A stretch of DNA of 34,082 bases. Source: Mycolicibacillus trivialis. GTDB taxonomy: Bacteria; Actinomycetota; Actinomycetes; Mycobacteriales; Mycobacteriaceae. Positions 1-12,533 of the stretch are shown one piece after another. Positions within the stretch are counted from its first letter, which is position 1. Each line of letters opens with the position of its first letter. Under the pieces are notes generated by a model, which was not told the origin of the DNA, ran no database searches, and worked only from the letters and a program-made list of their open reading frames with translations. A program made the translations under genes and the position numbers. The stretch is taken from assembly GCF_002102395.1 (NCBI RefSeq), contig NZ_LQPZ01000024.1:1-34082 (forward strand), read 5' to 3'.

Positions 1-90
1 CGGCCAAAGGCATGGCAAAAAACAACAACAAACAAAAACCACCAAACACACTATTGAGTTCTCAAACAACACACCCGGCGTCCGGGCAAC
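1..90 (-). other. rRNA operon leader (5' part, before 16S)
   Basis: On the minus strand this stretch carries the conserved mycobacterial pre-rRNA leader motif: GTTTGAGAACTCAATAG at 69-53, then TGTGTTTGGTGG and a T-rich run. In mycobacteria this block sits between the rrn promoter and 16S rRNA and takes part in antitermination and processing. The mature 16S start is not reached, so the rRNA gene must lie past the left edge. An rrn operon immediately downstream of murA is the arrangement known in mycobacteria. The 5' end near base 90 is inferred from the promoter. Confidence 0.8.
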
Positions 91-96
91 CCCGCC

Positions 97-125
97 AGAC
101 TACTCCATCGCGTGGAGATCGTCAA
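97..125 (-). promoter_or_regulatory. rRNA operon promoter
   Basis: Reading leftwards: -35 TTGACG (125-120), a 17-bp spacer, and -10 TAGTCT (102-97). Both hexamers and the spacing fit a strong SigA-type promoter and resemble mycobacterial rrn P1 promoters. Transcription should start near base 90 and enter the rRNA leader. Only about 90 bases separate it from the murA stop, and I found no second promoter of equal quality there, although a TAGCAT hexamer lies at 174-169 without a matching -35. Confidence 0.8.
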
Positions 126-217
126 CTTCGGGGATTTCCCGCCAGACGCGGTGCCCGCCGGGTGACTCCATGCTACCCGACCGGGCCCGACGCCTGCGGT
201 CGGGTCTGACGGCCATG

Positions 218-1474
218 CTACCCGGAGACGCGTTGGACGTCAGCACCCAGGCTGACCAGGTTCTCCACGAACCGCGGGTAACCGCGGTCGATGTGGAACA
301 CATCGTGCACCTCGGTTTCGCCGTCGGCCACCAGGCCGGCCAGCACCAACCCGGCGCCGGCCCGGATGTCCGAACACCAGACCGGCGCACTCGACAGTTG
401 GGGCAGCCCCCGGATCACCGCGTGGTGACCGTCGGTGCGGGCGTCGGCGCCCAACCGGATCATCTCCTCAACGAACCGGAACCGGGCCTCGAAGACGTTC
501 TCGGTGATCATCGACGTGCCGTCAGCGATGGCGGCCAGCGCGATCGCCATCGGTTGCAGGTCGGTCGGGAAACCCGGGAACGGCAAAGTGGCGACGTTGA
601 CCGCCTTGGGCCGCTCGTACTGGGCGACGCGGAAGCTGTTTTCGGTCTGGGTGACGGTGGCGCCGGCGTCGTGCAGTTTGTGCAACACCAGTTGCAGGTG
701 CGTCGGGTCGATGCCGCTCACGGTGATGTCGCCGCGGGTCATCGCCGCACCGATCCCCCAGGTCGCCGCCACGATGCGGTCGCCGATCACCCGGTGTTCG
801 GTGGGGTGCAGCCGCGGCACCCCGGTGATGGTCAGGGTGGCCGATCCGGCACCTTCGACCTGCGCGCCCATCTGGTTGAGCATCGTGCACAGATCAACCA
901 CGTCGGGCTCGCGCGCCGCGTTGTGGATGACCGTGACCCCCTCGGCGACGACCGCCGCCATCAGGATGTTCTCGGTGGCGCCGACCGAGGGGAACTCCAG
1001 CTGGATCTCCGCTCCGTGCAGCGCGTCGGCCTCGGCGACCACGCAACCGTGTTCGATGTTGCAGGTCGCGCCCAGTTGGCGCAGCCCAGCCTGGTGCATG
1101 TCCAGCGGCCGTGAACCGATCGCGTCGCCGCCGGGCAGCGCCACCTTGGCACGCTTGCAGCGCCCGACCAGCGGACCGAGGACGCATACCGACGCCCGGA
1201 ACTGGCGCACCGCGGCGAAATCGGCGTCGTATTTCAGCTCGTCCGGCGAGGCGATCCGTACCGTGTCGCCGTCGAGTTCCACAGTGGCGCCCAGACCACG
1301 CAGCACCTCGGCCATCAGCGGCACGTCCAGGATCTCGGGGCAGTTGGTGATGGTGCTGGTGCCTTCGGCCAGCAACGCCGCCGCCATCAGTTTCAGGACG
1401 CTGTTCTTGGCGCCGCCAACCGCCACGTCACCAACCAGGCGGGCCCCGCCGGTCACCAGGAATCGCTCGCCCAC
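218..1474 (-). CDS. murA: UDP-N-acetylglucosamine 1-carboxyvinyltransferase MurA
   Basis: Transfers enolpyruvate from PEP to UDP-GlcNAc, the first committed step of peptidoglycan synthesis, in the cytosol. The 418-aa protein matches MurA end to end: the N-terminal GGAKNS with the conserved lysine (residue 23), and the active-site loop GGDAIGSRP at 115-123. The loop carries Asp117 where most bacteria have the Cys that fosfomycin alkylates, the known basis of intrinsic mycobacterial fosfomycin resistance. The start is GTG at 1474, because TACACT lies exactly 7 nt upstream, implying a leaderless mRNA. The gene is divergent from pduO and runs toward the rRNA operon. A CCCGAC/GTCGGG stem at 186-204 follows the stop but has no T-run, so a real terminator is doubtful. 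Confidence 0.97.
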   Translation of the reverse strand: MGERFLVTGGARLVGDVAVGGAKNSVLKLMAAALLAEGTSTITNCPEILDVPLMAEVLRGLGATVELDGDTVRIASPDELKYDADFAAVRQFRASVCVLGPLVGRCKRAKVALPGGDAIGSRPLDMHQAGLRQLGATCNIEHGCVVAEADALHGAEIQLEFPSVGATENILMAAVVAEGVTVIHNAAREPDVVDLCTMLNQMGAQVEGAGSATLTITGVPRLHPTEHRVIGDRIVAATWGIGAAMTRGDITVSGIDPTHLQLVLHKLHDAGATVTQTENSFRVAQYERPKAVNVATLPFPGFPTDLQPMAIALAAIADGTSMITENVFEARFRFVEEMIRLGADARTDGHHAVIRGLPQLSSAPVWCSDIRAGAGLVLAGLVADGETEVHDVFHIDRGYPRFVENLVSLGADVQRVSG

Positions 1475-1481
1475 GGGCGTC

Positions 1482-1487
1482 AGTGTA
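1482..1487 (-). promoter_or_regulatory. murA -10 element, leaderless
   Basis: TACACT (TANNNT) is followed by 7 nt (GACGCCC) and then the murA GTG. That spacing puts the transcription start on the G of the start codon. No convincing -35 is visible, which is common in mycobacteria. No Shine-Dalgarno precedes the GTG, consistent with leaderless translation. Confidence 0.6.
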
Positions 1488-1529
1488 ATGAAGCGTCACC
1501 GGCGCGGGTGGCCGGTCGGCACCAGCGAG

Positions 1530-1535
1530 TACGGT
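1530..1535 (+). promoter_or_regulatory. pduO -10 element, leaderless
   Basis: TACGGT (TANNNT) is followed by 7 nt (TTGGGCC) and the ATG at 1543, so the transcript would begin at the start codon. It lies back to back with the murA -10; the two hexamers are 42 bp apart, so the two polymerase footprints must overlap. Confidence 0.6.
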
Positions 1536-1542
1536 TTGGGCC

Positions 1543-2133
1543 ATGGCGATTCATGTGACCCGGGTCTACACCCGCACCGGCGATGACGGCACGACCGGGC
1601 TGAGCGACTTCTCCCGGGTGGCCAAAAACGATGCCCGTCTGGTGGCCTACGCGGACTGCGAGGAGGCGAACGCCGCCATCGGCGTCGCGATCGCGCTCGG
1701 CAAACCCGACGAGGAGATGACCGCGACGCTGCGCCAGGTCCAAAACGAATTGTTCGACGCCGGAGCCGATCTGGCCACGCCGGTGGTCGCGGACCCCAAG
1801 GTGCCGCCGTTGCGGGTGACCCAGGGTTACATCGACCGGCTCGAGACGTGGTGCGACAGCTACAACGAACCGCTGGCCCCGCTGAATTCGTTCATCCTGC
1901 CCGGCGGTACGCCGCTCTCGGCGCTGCTGCACGTCGCGCGCACCGCGGTGCGCCGTGCCGAGCGCGCGGCCTGGGGCGCGGTGGAGGCGCACCCCGACGA
2001 CACCAACACGCTGCCGGCGAAATATCTCAACCGGCTCTCCGACCTGCTGTTCATCCTGTGCCGCCGGGCCAATCCGGACGGTGACGTGCTGTGGCAGCCC
2101 GGCGGCAGCCGGCCGGCCGACTCGGCGGACTAA
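1543..2133 (+). CDS. pduO: PduO-type ATP:cob(I)alamin adenosyltransferase
   Basis: Transfers the 5'-deoxyadenosyl group of ATP to cob(I)alamin to make adenosylcobalamin, for example for methylmalonyl-CoA mutase. The 196-aa protein has the family signatures in order: the N-terminal ATP-binding RTGDDGTTGL (11-20), a central FILPGG, the helix HVARTAVRRAER, and YLNRLSDLLF near the C-terminus. Length is typical of the PduO/MMAB family. It is one of few plus-strand genes in the core. It is divergent from murA, with a 68-bp gap holding both promoters, and ends 2 bp from the convergent DUF2550 gene, leaving no room for a separate terminator. It corresponds to the gene beside murA in M. tuberculosis. 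Confidence 0.93.
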   Translation: MAIHVTRVYTRTGDDGTTGLSDFSRVAKNDARLVAYADCEEANAAIGVAIALGKPDEEMTATLRQVQNELFDAGADLATPVVADPKVPPLRVTQGYIDRLETWCDSYNEPLAPLNSFILPGGTPLSALLHVARTAVRRAERAAWGAVEAHPDDTNTLPAKYLNRLSDLLFILCRRANPDGDVLWQPGGSRPADSAD

Positions 2134-2135
2134 AC

Positions 2136-2579
2136 CTAGGTGCTGCGCCGGCGCGCCCGCGGTGACGGCCGCGACTCCAGCCAGGACAGAAACGCTGTCA
2201 ACGCCCCACGATCCAAAGCGATTTCATAGCAGGCTTGCCGATCGGCGGTGGTGTCGCGCACCTCGATGACGACGATCTCGTCGGTCATGATGTCGAACTC
2301 GTCGCCGCGCGGAGCGCGCCGTGCCACGATCTCGACGCCCCGGCGGTTGAGTTGCCGGTCGGGCCAGAGCCGAACGCTGGAGAGCCGGTAGAACGAGGCG
2401 TCGCTGCCGCGGTACCGGATCACCCCGTGCCGCCAGCCGTGACCCCCCACCGCGGGGATGTCGCGCATGATCCCGGCGGTCCCGCCCTGGCGCAGTTTCC
2501 ACAGCCGATAGCTGAGGGCAGCGAGTGCGACGAAAAGGACGGCGACGAGCACGACCATGACGATCATGGACGCGCTCAT
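2136..2579 (-). CDS. DUF2550 single-pass membrane protein
   Basis: A 147-aa protein of unknown function belonging to the DUF2550 family that follows atpC in mycobacteria. Residues about 5-25 form one hydrophobic membrane segment, followed by a basic stretch (RLWKLRQ). A soluble domain of about 110 residues with alternating beta-like segments (ASFYRLSSVRLWPDR, IVVIEVRD) and an Arg-rich tail completes it. It starts 14 nt after the atpC stop, so it is probably the last gene of the ATP synthase transcript. The conserved position suggests a link to the membrane or ATP synthase, but nothing in the sequence gives a mechanism. Its end almost touches the end of the convergent pduO. Confidence 0.85.
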   Translation of the reverse strand: MSASMIVMVVLVAVLFVALAALSYRLWKLRQGGTAGIMRDIPAVGGHGWRHGVIRYRGSDASFYRLSSVRLWPDRQLNRRGVEIVARRAPRGDEFDIMTDEIVVIEVRDTTADRQACYEIALDRGALTAFLSWLESRPSPRARRRST

Positions 2580-2593
2580 CGCCTCACGCCCCG

Positions 2594-2959
2594 CTAGTCG
2601 AGTACGCCCAGCGCCCGCAACCTGGCCCGGCCCTGGGCCGCGATGCGCGGATCACTGGACTGGGAGTCGTGCCGTGCGGTGGTCTCGTCGATCTCGTCGG
2701 CGAAATCGGCCGACTCCGCCAGCACGATGATGCCGTCCTCGCTCACCGAGAGGAATCCGCCGTGGACCGCGATCCGCAGGGCCTCATCGTCCTCGCGGTC
2801 GACGCGGACCATCGCGTCCTCGACGAGTTCGGCCACCAGCGGGATGTGTCGCGGGTAGATCCCGATCTCCCCCACCGTCGTCCGGGTGAAGACGAACGTC
2901 GCCTTGCCCGACCACACACTGCGATCGGCGGCAACGATGTCGACGTCGACTACGGCCAC
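2594..2959 (-). CDS. atpC: ATP synthase F1 epsilon subunit
   Basis: Central-stalk subunit that couples rotation to catalysis and restrains ATP hydrolysis. The 121-aa protein begins with the beta-sandwich ([15 protein letters not shown], then [16 protein letters not shown]) and ends in a short C-terminal helical part, as in mycobacterial epsilon, which is shorter than the E. coli protein. The residue before PRH is Tyr where I would expect Leu, a small variation. It lies 51 nt after atpD and 14 nt before the DUF2550 gene. Confidence 0.95.
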   Translation of the reverse strand: MAVVDVDIVAADRSVWSGKATFVFTRTTVGEIGIYPRHIPLVAELVEDAMVRVDREDDEALRIAVHGGFLSVSEDGIIVLAESADFADEIDETTARHDSQSSDPRIAAQGRARLRALGVLD

Positions 2960-3010
2960 GTCACACCACCTTTCGCCTGGGTTGCGCTGTCTGCGCGGAA
3001 GCGTTCATCG

Positions 3011-5394
<2,384 letters not shown>

Positions 5395-5400
5395 GGCGGG

Positions 5401-7047
<1,647 letters not shown>

Positions 7048-7088
7048 GGCTTTTCGTCTTCCTACCTTCTGATGTTCGGTGGTTGTGG

Positions 7089-8426
7089 TCAGTCGGGGAG
7101 CTGGGCTTGGGCGGCGTTGAGGCGCGACGACAGCGTGCCGTCGATGACCTCTTCGCCGACGGAGATCTCAAGTCCGCCCAGCAGTTCGGGAGCGATCTGC
7201 AGCTGCACCGTGACCGGATGGCCGTAGATGCGGCTGAGGATCTGGGTGAGCCGGTCGTGCTGGGCACCGCTCAGCGCGGCCGCGGCACGGGCCTGGGCCA
7301 CGATCTCGTCGCGGCGCGCGACCGCGACCTCCGCCACTTCCAGCACCGCCTGCTGCGCCGGTCGCCCGTGCAGCAGTTCGATGGTCTGCGCGAGCAGCGC
7401 CGCCACGATCGGGTTGGCGTTGCCGGCCCGGTCCAGCACCGTGCGCAGCAGGGTGATCCGGCCCGCGGCGGGGGTGGTGTCGTCGCCCAGCAGGGTCGCC
7501 AGACGCGGCTGCGCATCGAGGATCCGGGAGAACAAGAACAGCTGCTCCTCGACCTCCTCGACCTGCCCGGCGCGTTCGGCGCTGACCAGAAGTGCCTGAC
7601 GGGCGAGTTGCTCCAGCGCGTACGCCAAGTCGCCGGTCTCCGACCAGCGTTCGGAGACGGCCGCCTTGATCAGGTCCAACGCACCGGCGCCCACCTTGTC
7701 CGACAGCAGGCGCTCGACCAGCCGCAGCCGAGCGGTGTACTCGTCGGCCGGGGTGGTCAGGTACCGGGTCACCAGCTTCTCGGAGTGCAGCAGCTTGACG
7801 ACCGCGGCGAGGTCCTCGGCCAACGTCGAGAGGCCCTGCTCGTCGAGGCCGACAGCGACCTCGGCGAAGCGCTGGGTCAGCGAGGTGTAGGCCCGACGGC
7901 TTCCGGAGCGGAATCCGGCCAGCGCCGGATCCTCCACGTCGACCGGGGAGGGGGCCATGGCGTCGAGTTCATCGAGGAACCGGTCGACGGTGGCCGCCTG
8001 ACGGGACGGGTCGGCGACGTGCTCGCGGACCAGTTCCTCGGCCCGCTGAACCGAATCGCGGCCCAGGTTACGGCGCAGTTCGCGGATCAGCTGGGCACGC
8101 AGCAGCTGCACCTGCTCACCGCCTTGCGCCTTGATCCGTTCCGCGTCGGTGTCGGCCTGGGCGCGCAACTGCTCGGCGATGCGCTTGGCGTCGGCGTGCG
8201 CCTCCTCCACCACCCGGGTCGACTCGGACTCGGCGTCGCGCAGCGCCTTGGTGTGCGCCTGCTCGGCCTCCGCCAGTCGCTTGGCCGCGTCCGCCGCCTC
8301 CGCCAGCTGTTCGCGGACGGACTCCTGCTGCGCCGCCATCATCCTGCGTACCGGAGGGCCCGCATACCGCCACAACAGGAAGACGATCAGCGAGAACCCG
8401 ATCAACTGCCCGATGAATGTCGACAT
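7089..8426 (-). CDS. atpH: ATP synthase b-delta fusion subunit (AtpH)
   Basis: Peripheral-stalk protein joining two subunits in one chain, as in mycobacteria. Residues about 5-24 ([14 protein letters not shown]) are a membrane anchor of a b-type subunit. Residues about 30-150 are a long charged, Ala/Glu/Arg-rich coiled coil. The remainder to residue 445 is a delta subunit that caps F1, ending in the conserved pattern [20 protein letters not shown]. The length (445 aa) fits the known mycobacterial fusion and not a stand-alone delta of about 180 aa. A second, ordinary b subunit (atpF) lies 6 nt upstream, so the stalk is asymmetric. Confidence 0.95.
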   Translation of the reverse strand: MSTFIGQLIGFSLIVFLLWRYAGPPVRRMMAAQQESVREQLAEAADAAKRLAEAEQAHTKALRDAESESTRVVEEAHADAKRIAEQLRAQADTDAERIKAQGGEQVQLLRAQLIRELRRNLGRDSVQRAEELVREHVADPSRQAATVDRFLDELDAMAPSPVDVEDPALAGFRSGSRRAYTSLTQRFAEVAVGLDEQGLSTLAEDLAAVVKLLHSEKLVTRYLTTPADEYTARLRLVERLLSDKVGAGALDLIKAAVSERWSETGDLAYALEQLARQALLVSAERAGQVEEVEEQLFLFSRILDAQPRLATLLGDDTTPAAGRITLLRTVLDRAGNANPIVAALLAQTIELLHGRPAQQAVLEVAEVAVARRDEIVAQARAAAALSGAQHDRLTQILSRIYGHPVTVQLQIAPELLGGLEISVGEEVIDGTLSSRLNAAQAQLPD

Positions 8427-8432
8427 AACCGA

Positions 8433-8951
8433 TTACCGTCCTGCCGCCGTGGTGGTGCCGACGTCGACGCCGAGCACGCGGCCGGCCAGCGTCGCGGAGA
8501 GGTTCTGCACCCTGGCCTGCAATTCCTCGGCCACGGAGTCGCCCTCCCGCTTGAGCTGTTCGCCGGCGCTTTCCAGCAGCCTCGACACCTCGTCGCCCGC
8601 CTCGGCGCGCTTAGCGTCGAGGACCTCCCGCCCCTCGGCGCGGGCGTTGTCCCGAATCGCCGCCGCCTCGGTACGCGCGCCTGCGAGAGCCTTCTCGTAG
8701 TCGGCGTCCGCGGCTGCGAACAGCTCGCTCGACTTCTTGTTGTCGGCGAGTGTCTTGGTGACCATGTTCTCGCGCTCCCGAAGCACCTTCGTGATCGGCG
8801 GCACAACGAAGACGCTGATCACGCCGAGCACGATCAAGAAGATCGCCAACACGACGAAGAAGGTGCCGTTGGGGATGAGGAAGTTGCCCGTGGCGTCTTC
8901 CTCACCGGCCTGGCCTGCGGCGGCCAGCATTGCAGCGCTCATGTCACCCAT
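8433..8951 (-). CDS. atpF: ATP synthase Fo b subunit
   Basis: Peripheral-stalk subunit. The 172-aa protein has a 25-residue N-terminal tail, one membrane helix (about 30-50, [20 protein letters not shown]), and a long amphipathic coiled coil rich in Ala, Glu and Arg. It should pair with the b-like half of AtpH. It starts 9 nt after the atpE stop and ends 6 nt before atpH. Confidence 0.95.
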   Translation of the reverse strand: MGDMSAAMLAAAGQAGEEDATGNFLIPNGTFFVVLAIFLIVLGVISVFVVPPITKVLRERENMVTKTLADNKKSSELFAAADADYEKALAGARTEAAAIRDNARAEGREVLDAKRAEAGDEVSRLLESAGEQLKREGDSVAEELQARVQNLSATLAGRVLGVDVGTTTAAGR

Positions 8952-8960
8952 CTCAGCGAA

Positions 8961-9236
<276 letters not shown>

Positions 9237-9262
9237 CTACCAGGTCTGTGGGGTGCTGCTCT

Positions 9263-10024
9263 TTAGTGCTCGTGGTCCTCTTCGAGCTCCATGGCCTGAC
9301 TGAAGTACAGCACAGTCAGGAGCGCGAAGATGAAGGCCTGGATCGCTCCGACGAACAGGTCGAAACCCTTCCAGACCGCGTTGGGGGCCCACAAGATGTA
9401 GGGCGGGAACAGTGCGATGAGTCCCACCAGGATGCCGCCGGCGAAGATGTTGCCGAAAAGACGCAGGGCCAGCGAGATCGGCTTCGCGAGTTCCTCGACG
9501 AGGTTGATCGGGGCCATCAGCGTCACGTGGCCCTTGACCAGCTGGAGCGGGTGCTTCAGCGGCCCGCGCCGCCAGATGCCCGCGGCGTGGTAGCTCAGGA
9601 AGACGAAGACGGTCAGCGCGGCGACGAAGTTGATGTCCGCGGCGGCCGGGCTGAAGATCTCCCTGGAGACGCCGTTCTCGTCGGCGTACTGCACCGGGAG
9701 CACCGACAGCCAGTTGGCGACCAGGATGTAGATGAACAGGGTGACCGCCAGGGGCAGCACGAAGGGCGCTACCCGCATCCCGATGCTGGACTCGACCTGG
9801 GCCCGCATCTGGGTGGTGATGGCCTCGAAGAACAGCTGCACGCCGTTGGGCACCCCGGTGGAGGTGACCTTGGACTTGAGGTAGAACGCCAGCGCGATCA
9901 CGATGACGGCCGCGATCGCACTGGAGATCACGGTGTCGACGTTGATCGTCATGCCCAGCCAGGTGGCCGTGGTGTGGTGACCGACCTCGACCTTGCCCTC
10001 GGCCAGGATCGTCTCGTCCATCAT
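9263..10024 (-). CDS. atpB: ATP synthase Fo a subunit
   Basis: Stator subunit forming the proton half-channels against the c-ring. The 253-aa protein has several hydrophobic helices and the conserved [13 protein letters not shown], where Arg188 is the essential arginine facing c-ring Glu61. Two ATG codons stand in tandem; the first, at 10024, overlaps the stop of the upstream AtpI-like gene (ATGA), which favours it and suggests translational coupling. The C-terminus is acidic (MELEEDHEH). Confidence 0.97.
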   Translation of the reverse strand: MMDETILAEGKVEVGHHTTATWLGMTINVDTVISSAIAAVIVIALAFYLKSKVTSTGVPNGVQLFFEAITTQMRAQVESSIGMRVAPFVLPLAVTLFIYILVANWLSVLPVQYADENGVSREIFSPAAADINFVAALTVFVFLSYHAAGIWRRGPLKHPLQLVKGHVTLMAPINLVEELAKPISLALRLFGNIFAGGILVGLIALFPPYILWAPNAVWKGFDLFVGAIQAFIFALLTVLYFSQAMELEEDHEH

Positions 10025-10464
10025 GCGGTCCCTTCGGTGTGTCCGTCGGTCTTGCCTGCGGCGCGGATCTTCTTCCAGACCGGCAGGGCGGTGGTGGCCA
10101 CCAGGAGCGGCTGGAACAGCGCCAGCCCGAACAGCAGGCCGAGCCCGTCCGGGCGGAACAGGTAGCCGATCACCAGAGCGATCACGGTGAGAACGAGGAG
10201 GCGGGTGGCGGAGTTCAGCGCCATCTTGCTCTTCAGCGGGTGGGCGTCGGCGGTGATGGAATCCACCGAGCGGCGCACCAGCAGCGCGTTGATCAGCCCC
10301 AGGCCCAGACCGCCACCGATGAAGACGCCCAGCATCGGGCGGTCGAGGGCGACGGTCGCGGCGACGGCCACGGCGGTCAACGCGAGGCAGATGGCGAACA
10401 GGCGCAGCGGGCGGAAAGCGACCTCCGGAAGCACCAACGGCGCGTCTTGCGCTGGTGTCGTCAC
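10021..10464 (-). CDS. atpI: AtpI-like small membrane protein of the ATP synthase operon
   Basis: A 147-aa protein with four hydrophobic segments (about 22-38, 44-61, 87-103, 108-126) and a short basic tail, at the place of the AtpI/UncI protein that heads ATP synthase operons; such proteins aid c-ring assembly or ion supply. I chose GTG at 10464 over the upstream ATG at 10512 because GAGAGG lies 7 nt before it and the resulting N-terminus ([12 protein letters not shown]) matches the M. tuberculosis counterpart as I recall it. Its stop overlaps atpB by 4 nt. Confidence 0.85.
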   Translation of the reverse strand: MTTPAQDAPLVLPEVAFRPLRLFAICLALTAVAVAATVALDRPMLGVFIGGGLGLGLINALLVRRSVDSITADAHPLKSKMALNSATRLLVLTVIALVIGYLFRPDGLGLLFGLALFQPLLVATTALPVWKKIRAAGKTDGHTEGTA

Positions 10465-10547
10465 CGTGTCACCTCTCGGCCCTTCTGGTCCCGGAAAATA
10501 CCGCCACAGCACCGGCGTCGTTCAGCTGATTCCGGTGCGACCTGCCG

Positions 10548-10553
10548 AGCGTA
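10548..10553 (-). promoter_or_regulatory. candidate -10 of the ATP synthase operon
   Basis: The 188-nt gap between rfe and atpI is the largest within this gene series and the natural place for the atp promoter. TACGCT at 10553-10548 fits TANNNT and would give a leader of roughly 75 nt. No good -35 stands 17 bp upstream, so the call is weak; read-through from rfe is possible too. Confidence 0.3.
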
Positions 10554-10583
10554 TCGGACGGCAATGTGCGCGCAGGAATCACC

Positions 10584-10603
10584 CGAGAGAAATCTCGATT
10601 TTT
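10584..10603 (+). terminator. terminator-like hairpin on the plus strand
   Basis: CGAGA, GAAA loop, TCTCG (10584-10597) followed by ATTTTT. In form it is a short intrinsic terminator reading rightward, although both flanking genes read leftward. It could stop antisense transcription, or the minus-strand copy of the stem could matter in the atp leader. A 5-bp stem is short. Confidence 0.3.
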
Positions 10604-10652
10604 GGTCGGATCTCGACGCCGAACGGAACCGTACCACACGGTAACGAGTCTA

Positions 10653-11864
10653 CTACTCGGTGTCGTATACACCTTGGTTGCGGCCTCGGAGCAGCGGGAT
10701 CAGGGTGGCCACCACGGCGACCGCGATGGCGGCCAACATGACCGCTCCGGCATAGCGCGGGTCGACGAAAATAGTGCTGGCCGCGCCCAGCGCGACGATG
10801 CCCACCCACAGGTAGATCAGCAGCACCACCCGGCGGTGGGAATGGCCGATCTCCAGCAGCCGGTGGTGCAGGTGCATCTTGTCCGGATGGAAGGGGCTGA
10901 CGCCGGCCCGGGTACGCCGCACGATCGCCAGCAGCATGTCCAGCGCCGGCACGAAGACCACCGCGACGACGAGCAGAAACGGTGAGAGCAGCGCGAACAC
11001 GTCACGCGCCCCGTAGGCGCTCTGCGAGATCGGCCCGGCGGTGGTGGTCGCGGCAGCGGCCAGCATCAGCCCGATCAGCATCGAGCCGGAGTCACCCATG
11101 AAGATCTTGGCCCGGTAGAAGTTGTGCGGCAGGAAGCCCAGACAGGCCCCGGCGAGCACCACCGAGATCACCGCAGGCGGGTAGAACAGCACGTCGCCCC
11201 CGTGGTCGTGGAGCAGCCCAACGGAGAAGATGCAGATGGCCAGGGCGGTGATCAGTCCGAGCCCGGCCGCCAGTCCGTCGAGGCCGTCGACGAAGTTCAT
11301 CGCGTTGACGATCGAGACGGTCAGCGCCAGGGTCAGCAGGATCGACGACACCTGGTCGAGCACGATGGTGCCCACGCCGCCGAACGGGATGTAGAGCACG
11401 CTCCAGGCCACGCCCATGGTGACCAGCACGCTGGCGGCGGTGATCTGGCCGGCGAACTTGGTCAGCGCGTCCAGGCCCCAGCGGTCGTCGATCAGCCCGA
11501 TGCCCATGATCACCCCGCCGGCGACCACGACGGCGGGCATGCCCGAGGAGTACACGAACCCGCGGGTCAGCGCGGGCAATTGGGAGGCGAGGAACACGGC
11601 GGTGATGACCCCGAGGTACATCGCCAGCCCGCCCATCCGGGGTGTCGGCGTCTGGTGCACGTCGCGGTCGCGGGGGTAGGCCACGGCGCCGAGCCGGGTC
11701 GCCAAAACGCGCACCGGGCCGGTGGTGAAGTACGTGATGATGGCGGCGGTCAACCCGACCAGGGCGAGCTCACGAAGCGGGACACCGGCGCCCTGATTGG
11801 CAAGGGCCAGCAGGCTACTGGCTAGCCCGACCCCGTCGCTGCCCATGCCGTGACCGTACGCCAC
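10653..11864 (-). CDS. wecA: polyprenyl-phosphate GlcNAc-1-phosphate transferase (WecA/Rfe)
   Basis: Moves GlcNAc-1-phosphate from UDP-GlcNAc to decaprenyl phosphate, the first step of the linker that joins arabinogalactan to peptidoglycan in mycobacteria. The 403-aa protein has about ten membrane segments. Catalytic motifs of the MraY/WecA superfamily appear in order: the Mg-binding Asp pair in GLIDDRWG (126-127), NAMNFVDGLDG (187-197), IFMGDSGSM, and the cytosolic HLHHRL loop. The start is GTG at 11864. It lies 15 nt after the Sua5-family gene and is probably cotranscribed with it. Confidence 0.95.
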   Translation of the reverse strand: MAYGHGMGSDGVGLASSLLALANQGAGVPLRELALVGLTAAIITYFTTGPVRVLATRLGAVAYPRDRDVHQTPTPRMGGLAMYLGVITAVFLASQLPALTRGFVYSSGMPAVVVAGGVIMGIGLIDDRWGLDALTKFAGQITAASVLVTMGVAWSVLYIPFGGVGTIVLDQVSSILLTLALTVSIVNAMNFVDGLDGLAAGLGLITALAICIFSVGLLHDHGGDVLFYPPAVISVVLAGACLGFLPHNFYRAKIFMGDSGSMLIGLMLAAAATTTAGPISQSAYGARDVFALLSPFLLVVAVVFVPALDMLLAIVRRTRAGVSPFHPDKMHLHHRLLEIGHSHRRVVLLIYLWVGIVALGAASTIFVDPRYAGAVMLAAIAVAVVATLIPLLRGRNQGVYDTE

Positions 11865-11879
11865 CGCCCCGGTTCCGGC

Positions 11880-12533
11880 TCAGTCCGTCAGGCTCGTCGG
11901 GTCGATCTCGAGCACGGCGGCGAGGTCGTCGGCGGTCACCGGCCCGGGCCGCAGCAGGCGCGGCGTGGGGCCGGTCAGGTCGACGATGGTGGAGGCCGCC
12001 TGCCGCGGTGCGGGGCCGGCGTCGAGGTAGACGTCGACCGCGTCACCGAATTGGTCCTCGGCCTGGGCCATGTCCAGCGCCGCGGGGCGGCCGGAGACGT
12101 TGGCGCTGGAGACCGCCATCGGCCCGACTTCGCGCAGCAACTCGATGGCCACCGGGTGCAGCGGCATCCGCAGCATCACCGTGCCGCGGGTGTCGCCGAG
12201 GTCCCATTGCAGCGACGGCGCCGCGGTGACGACCAGGCTGAGCGCACCGGGCCAGAAGGCCCGGATCAGCACGCGGGCCGCGTCGGGCACGGTGAACACC
12301 AGCCCCTCGATGGTGTGCCAGGAACCGACCAGCACCCCGACCGGCATGTCGGGGCCGCGGCCCTTGGCGGCGAGCAGCGCACGGACCGCGGTGCTGTCGA
12401 AGGCGTCGGCGCCGATGCCGTAGACGGTGTCGGTGGGCATCACCACCAGCCGGCCGGCTTTGAGCGCGCTGACCGCCGCGGCGATCCCCTCGGCCCGTTC
12501 GGCGTCCCCGGCGCAGTCGTACACCTCACTCAT
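11880..12533 (-). CDS. L-threonylcarbamoyladenylate synthase (TsaC/Sua5/YrdC family)
   Basis: Makes threonylcarbamoyl-AMP from threonine, bicarbonate and ATP for t6A37 modification of tRNAs. The 217-aa protein consists of the YrdC domain: MPTDTVYGIGADA near residue 32, the KGR...P substrate loop (AAKGRGPDMPVGVLV), and SSANVSG. At this length it lacks the extra C-terminal domain of long Sua5 proteins. It overlaps the end of prmC by 8 nt, so the two are likely translationally coupled. Confidence 0.93.
   Translation of the reverse strand: MSEVYDCAGDAERAEGIAAAVSALKAGRLVVMPTDTVYGIGADAFDSTAVRALLAAKGRGPDMPVGVLVGSWHTIEGLVFTVPDAARVLIRAFWPGALSLVVTAAPSLQWDLGDTRGTVMLRMPLHPVAIELLREVGPMAVSSANVSGRPAALDMAQAEDQFGDAVDVYLDAGPAPRQAASTIVDLTGPTPRLLRPGPVTADDLAAVLEIDPTSLTD

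Noticed and set aside
170..1114. Plus-strand frame opposite murA
   Set aside because: It lies opposite a clear MurA sequence and has only low-complexity translation.
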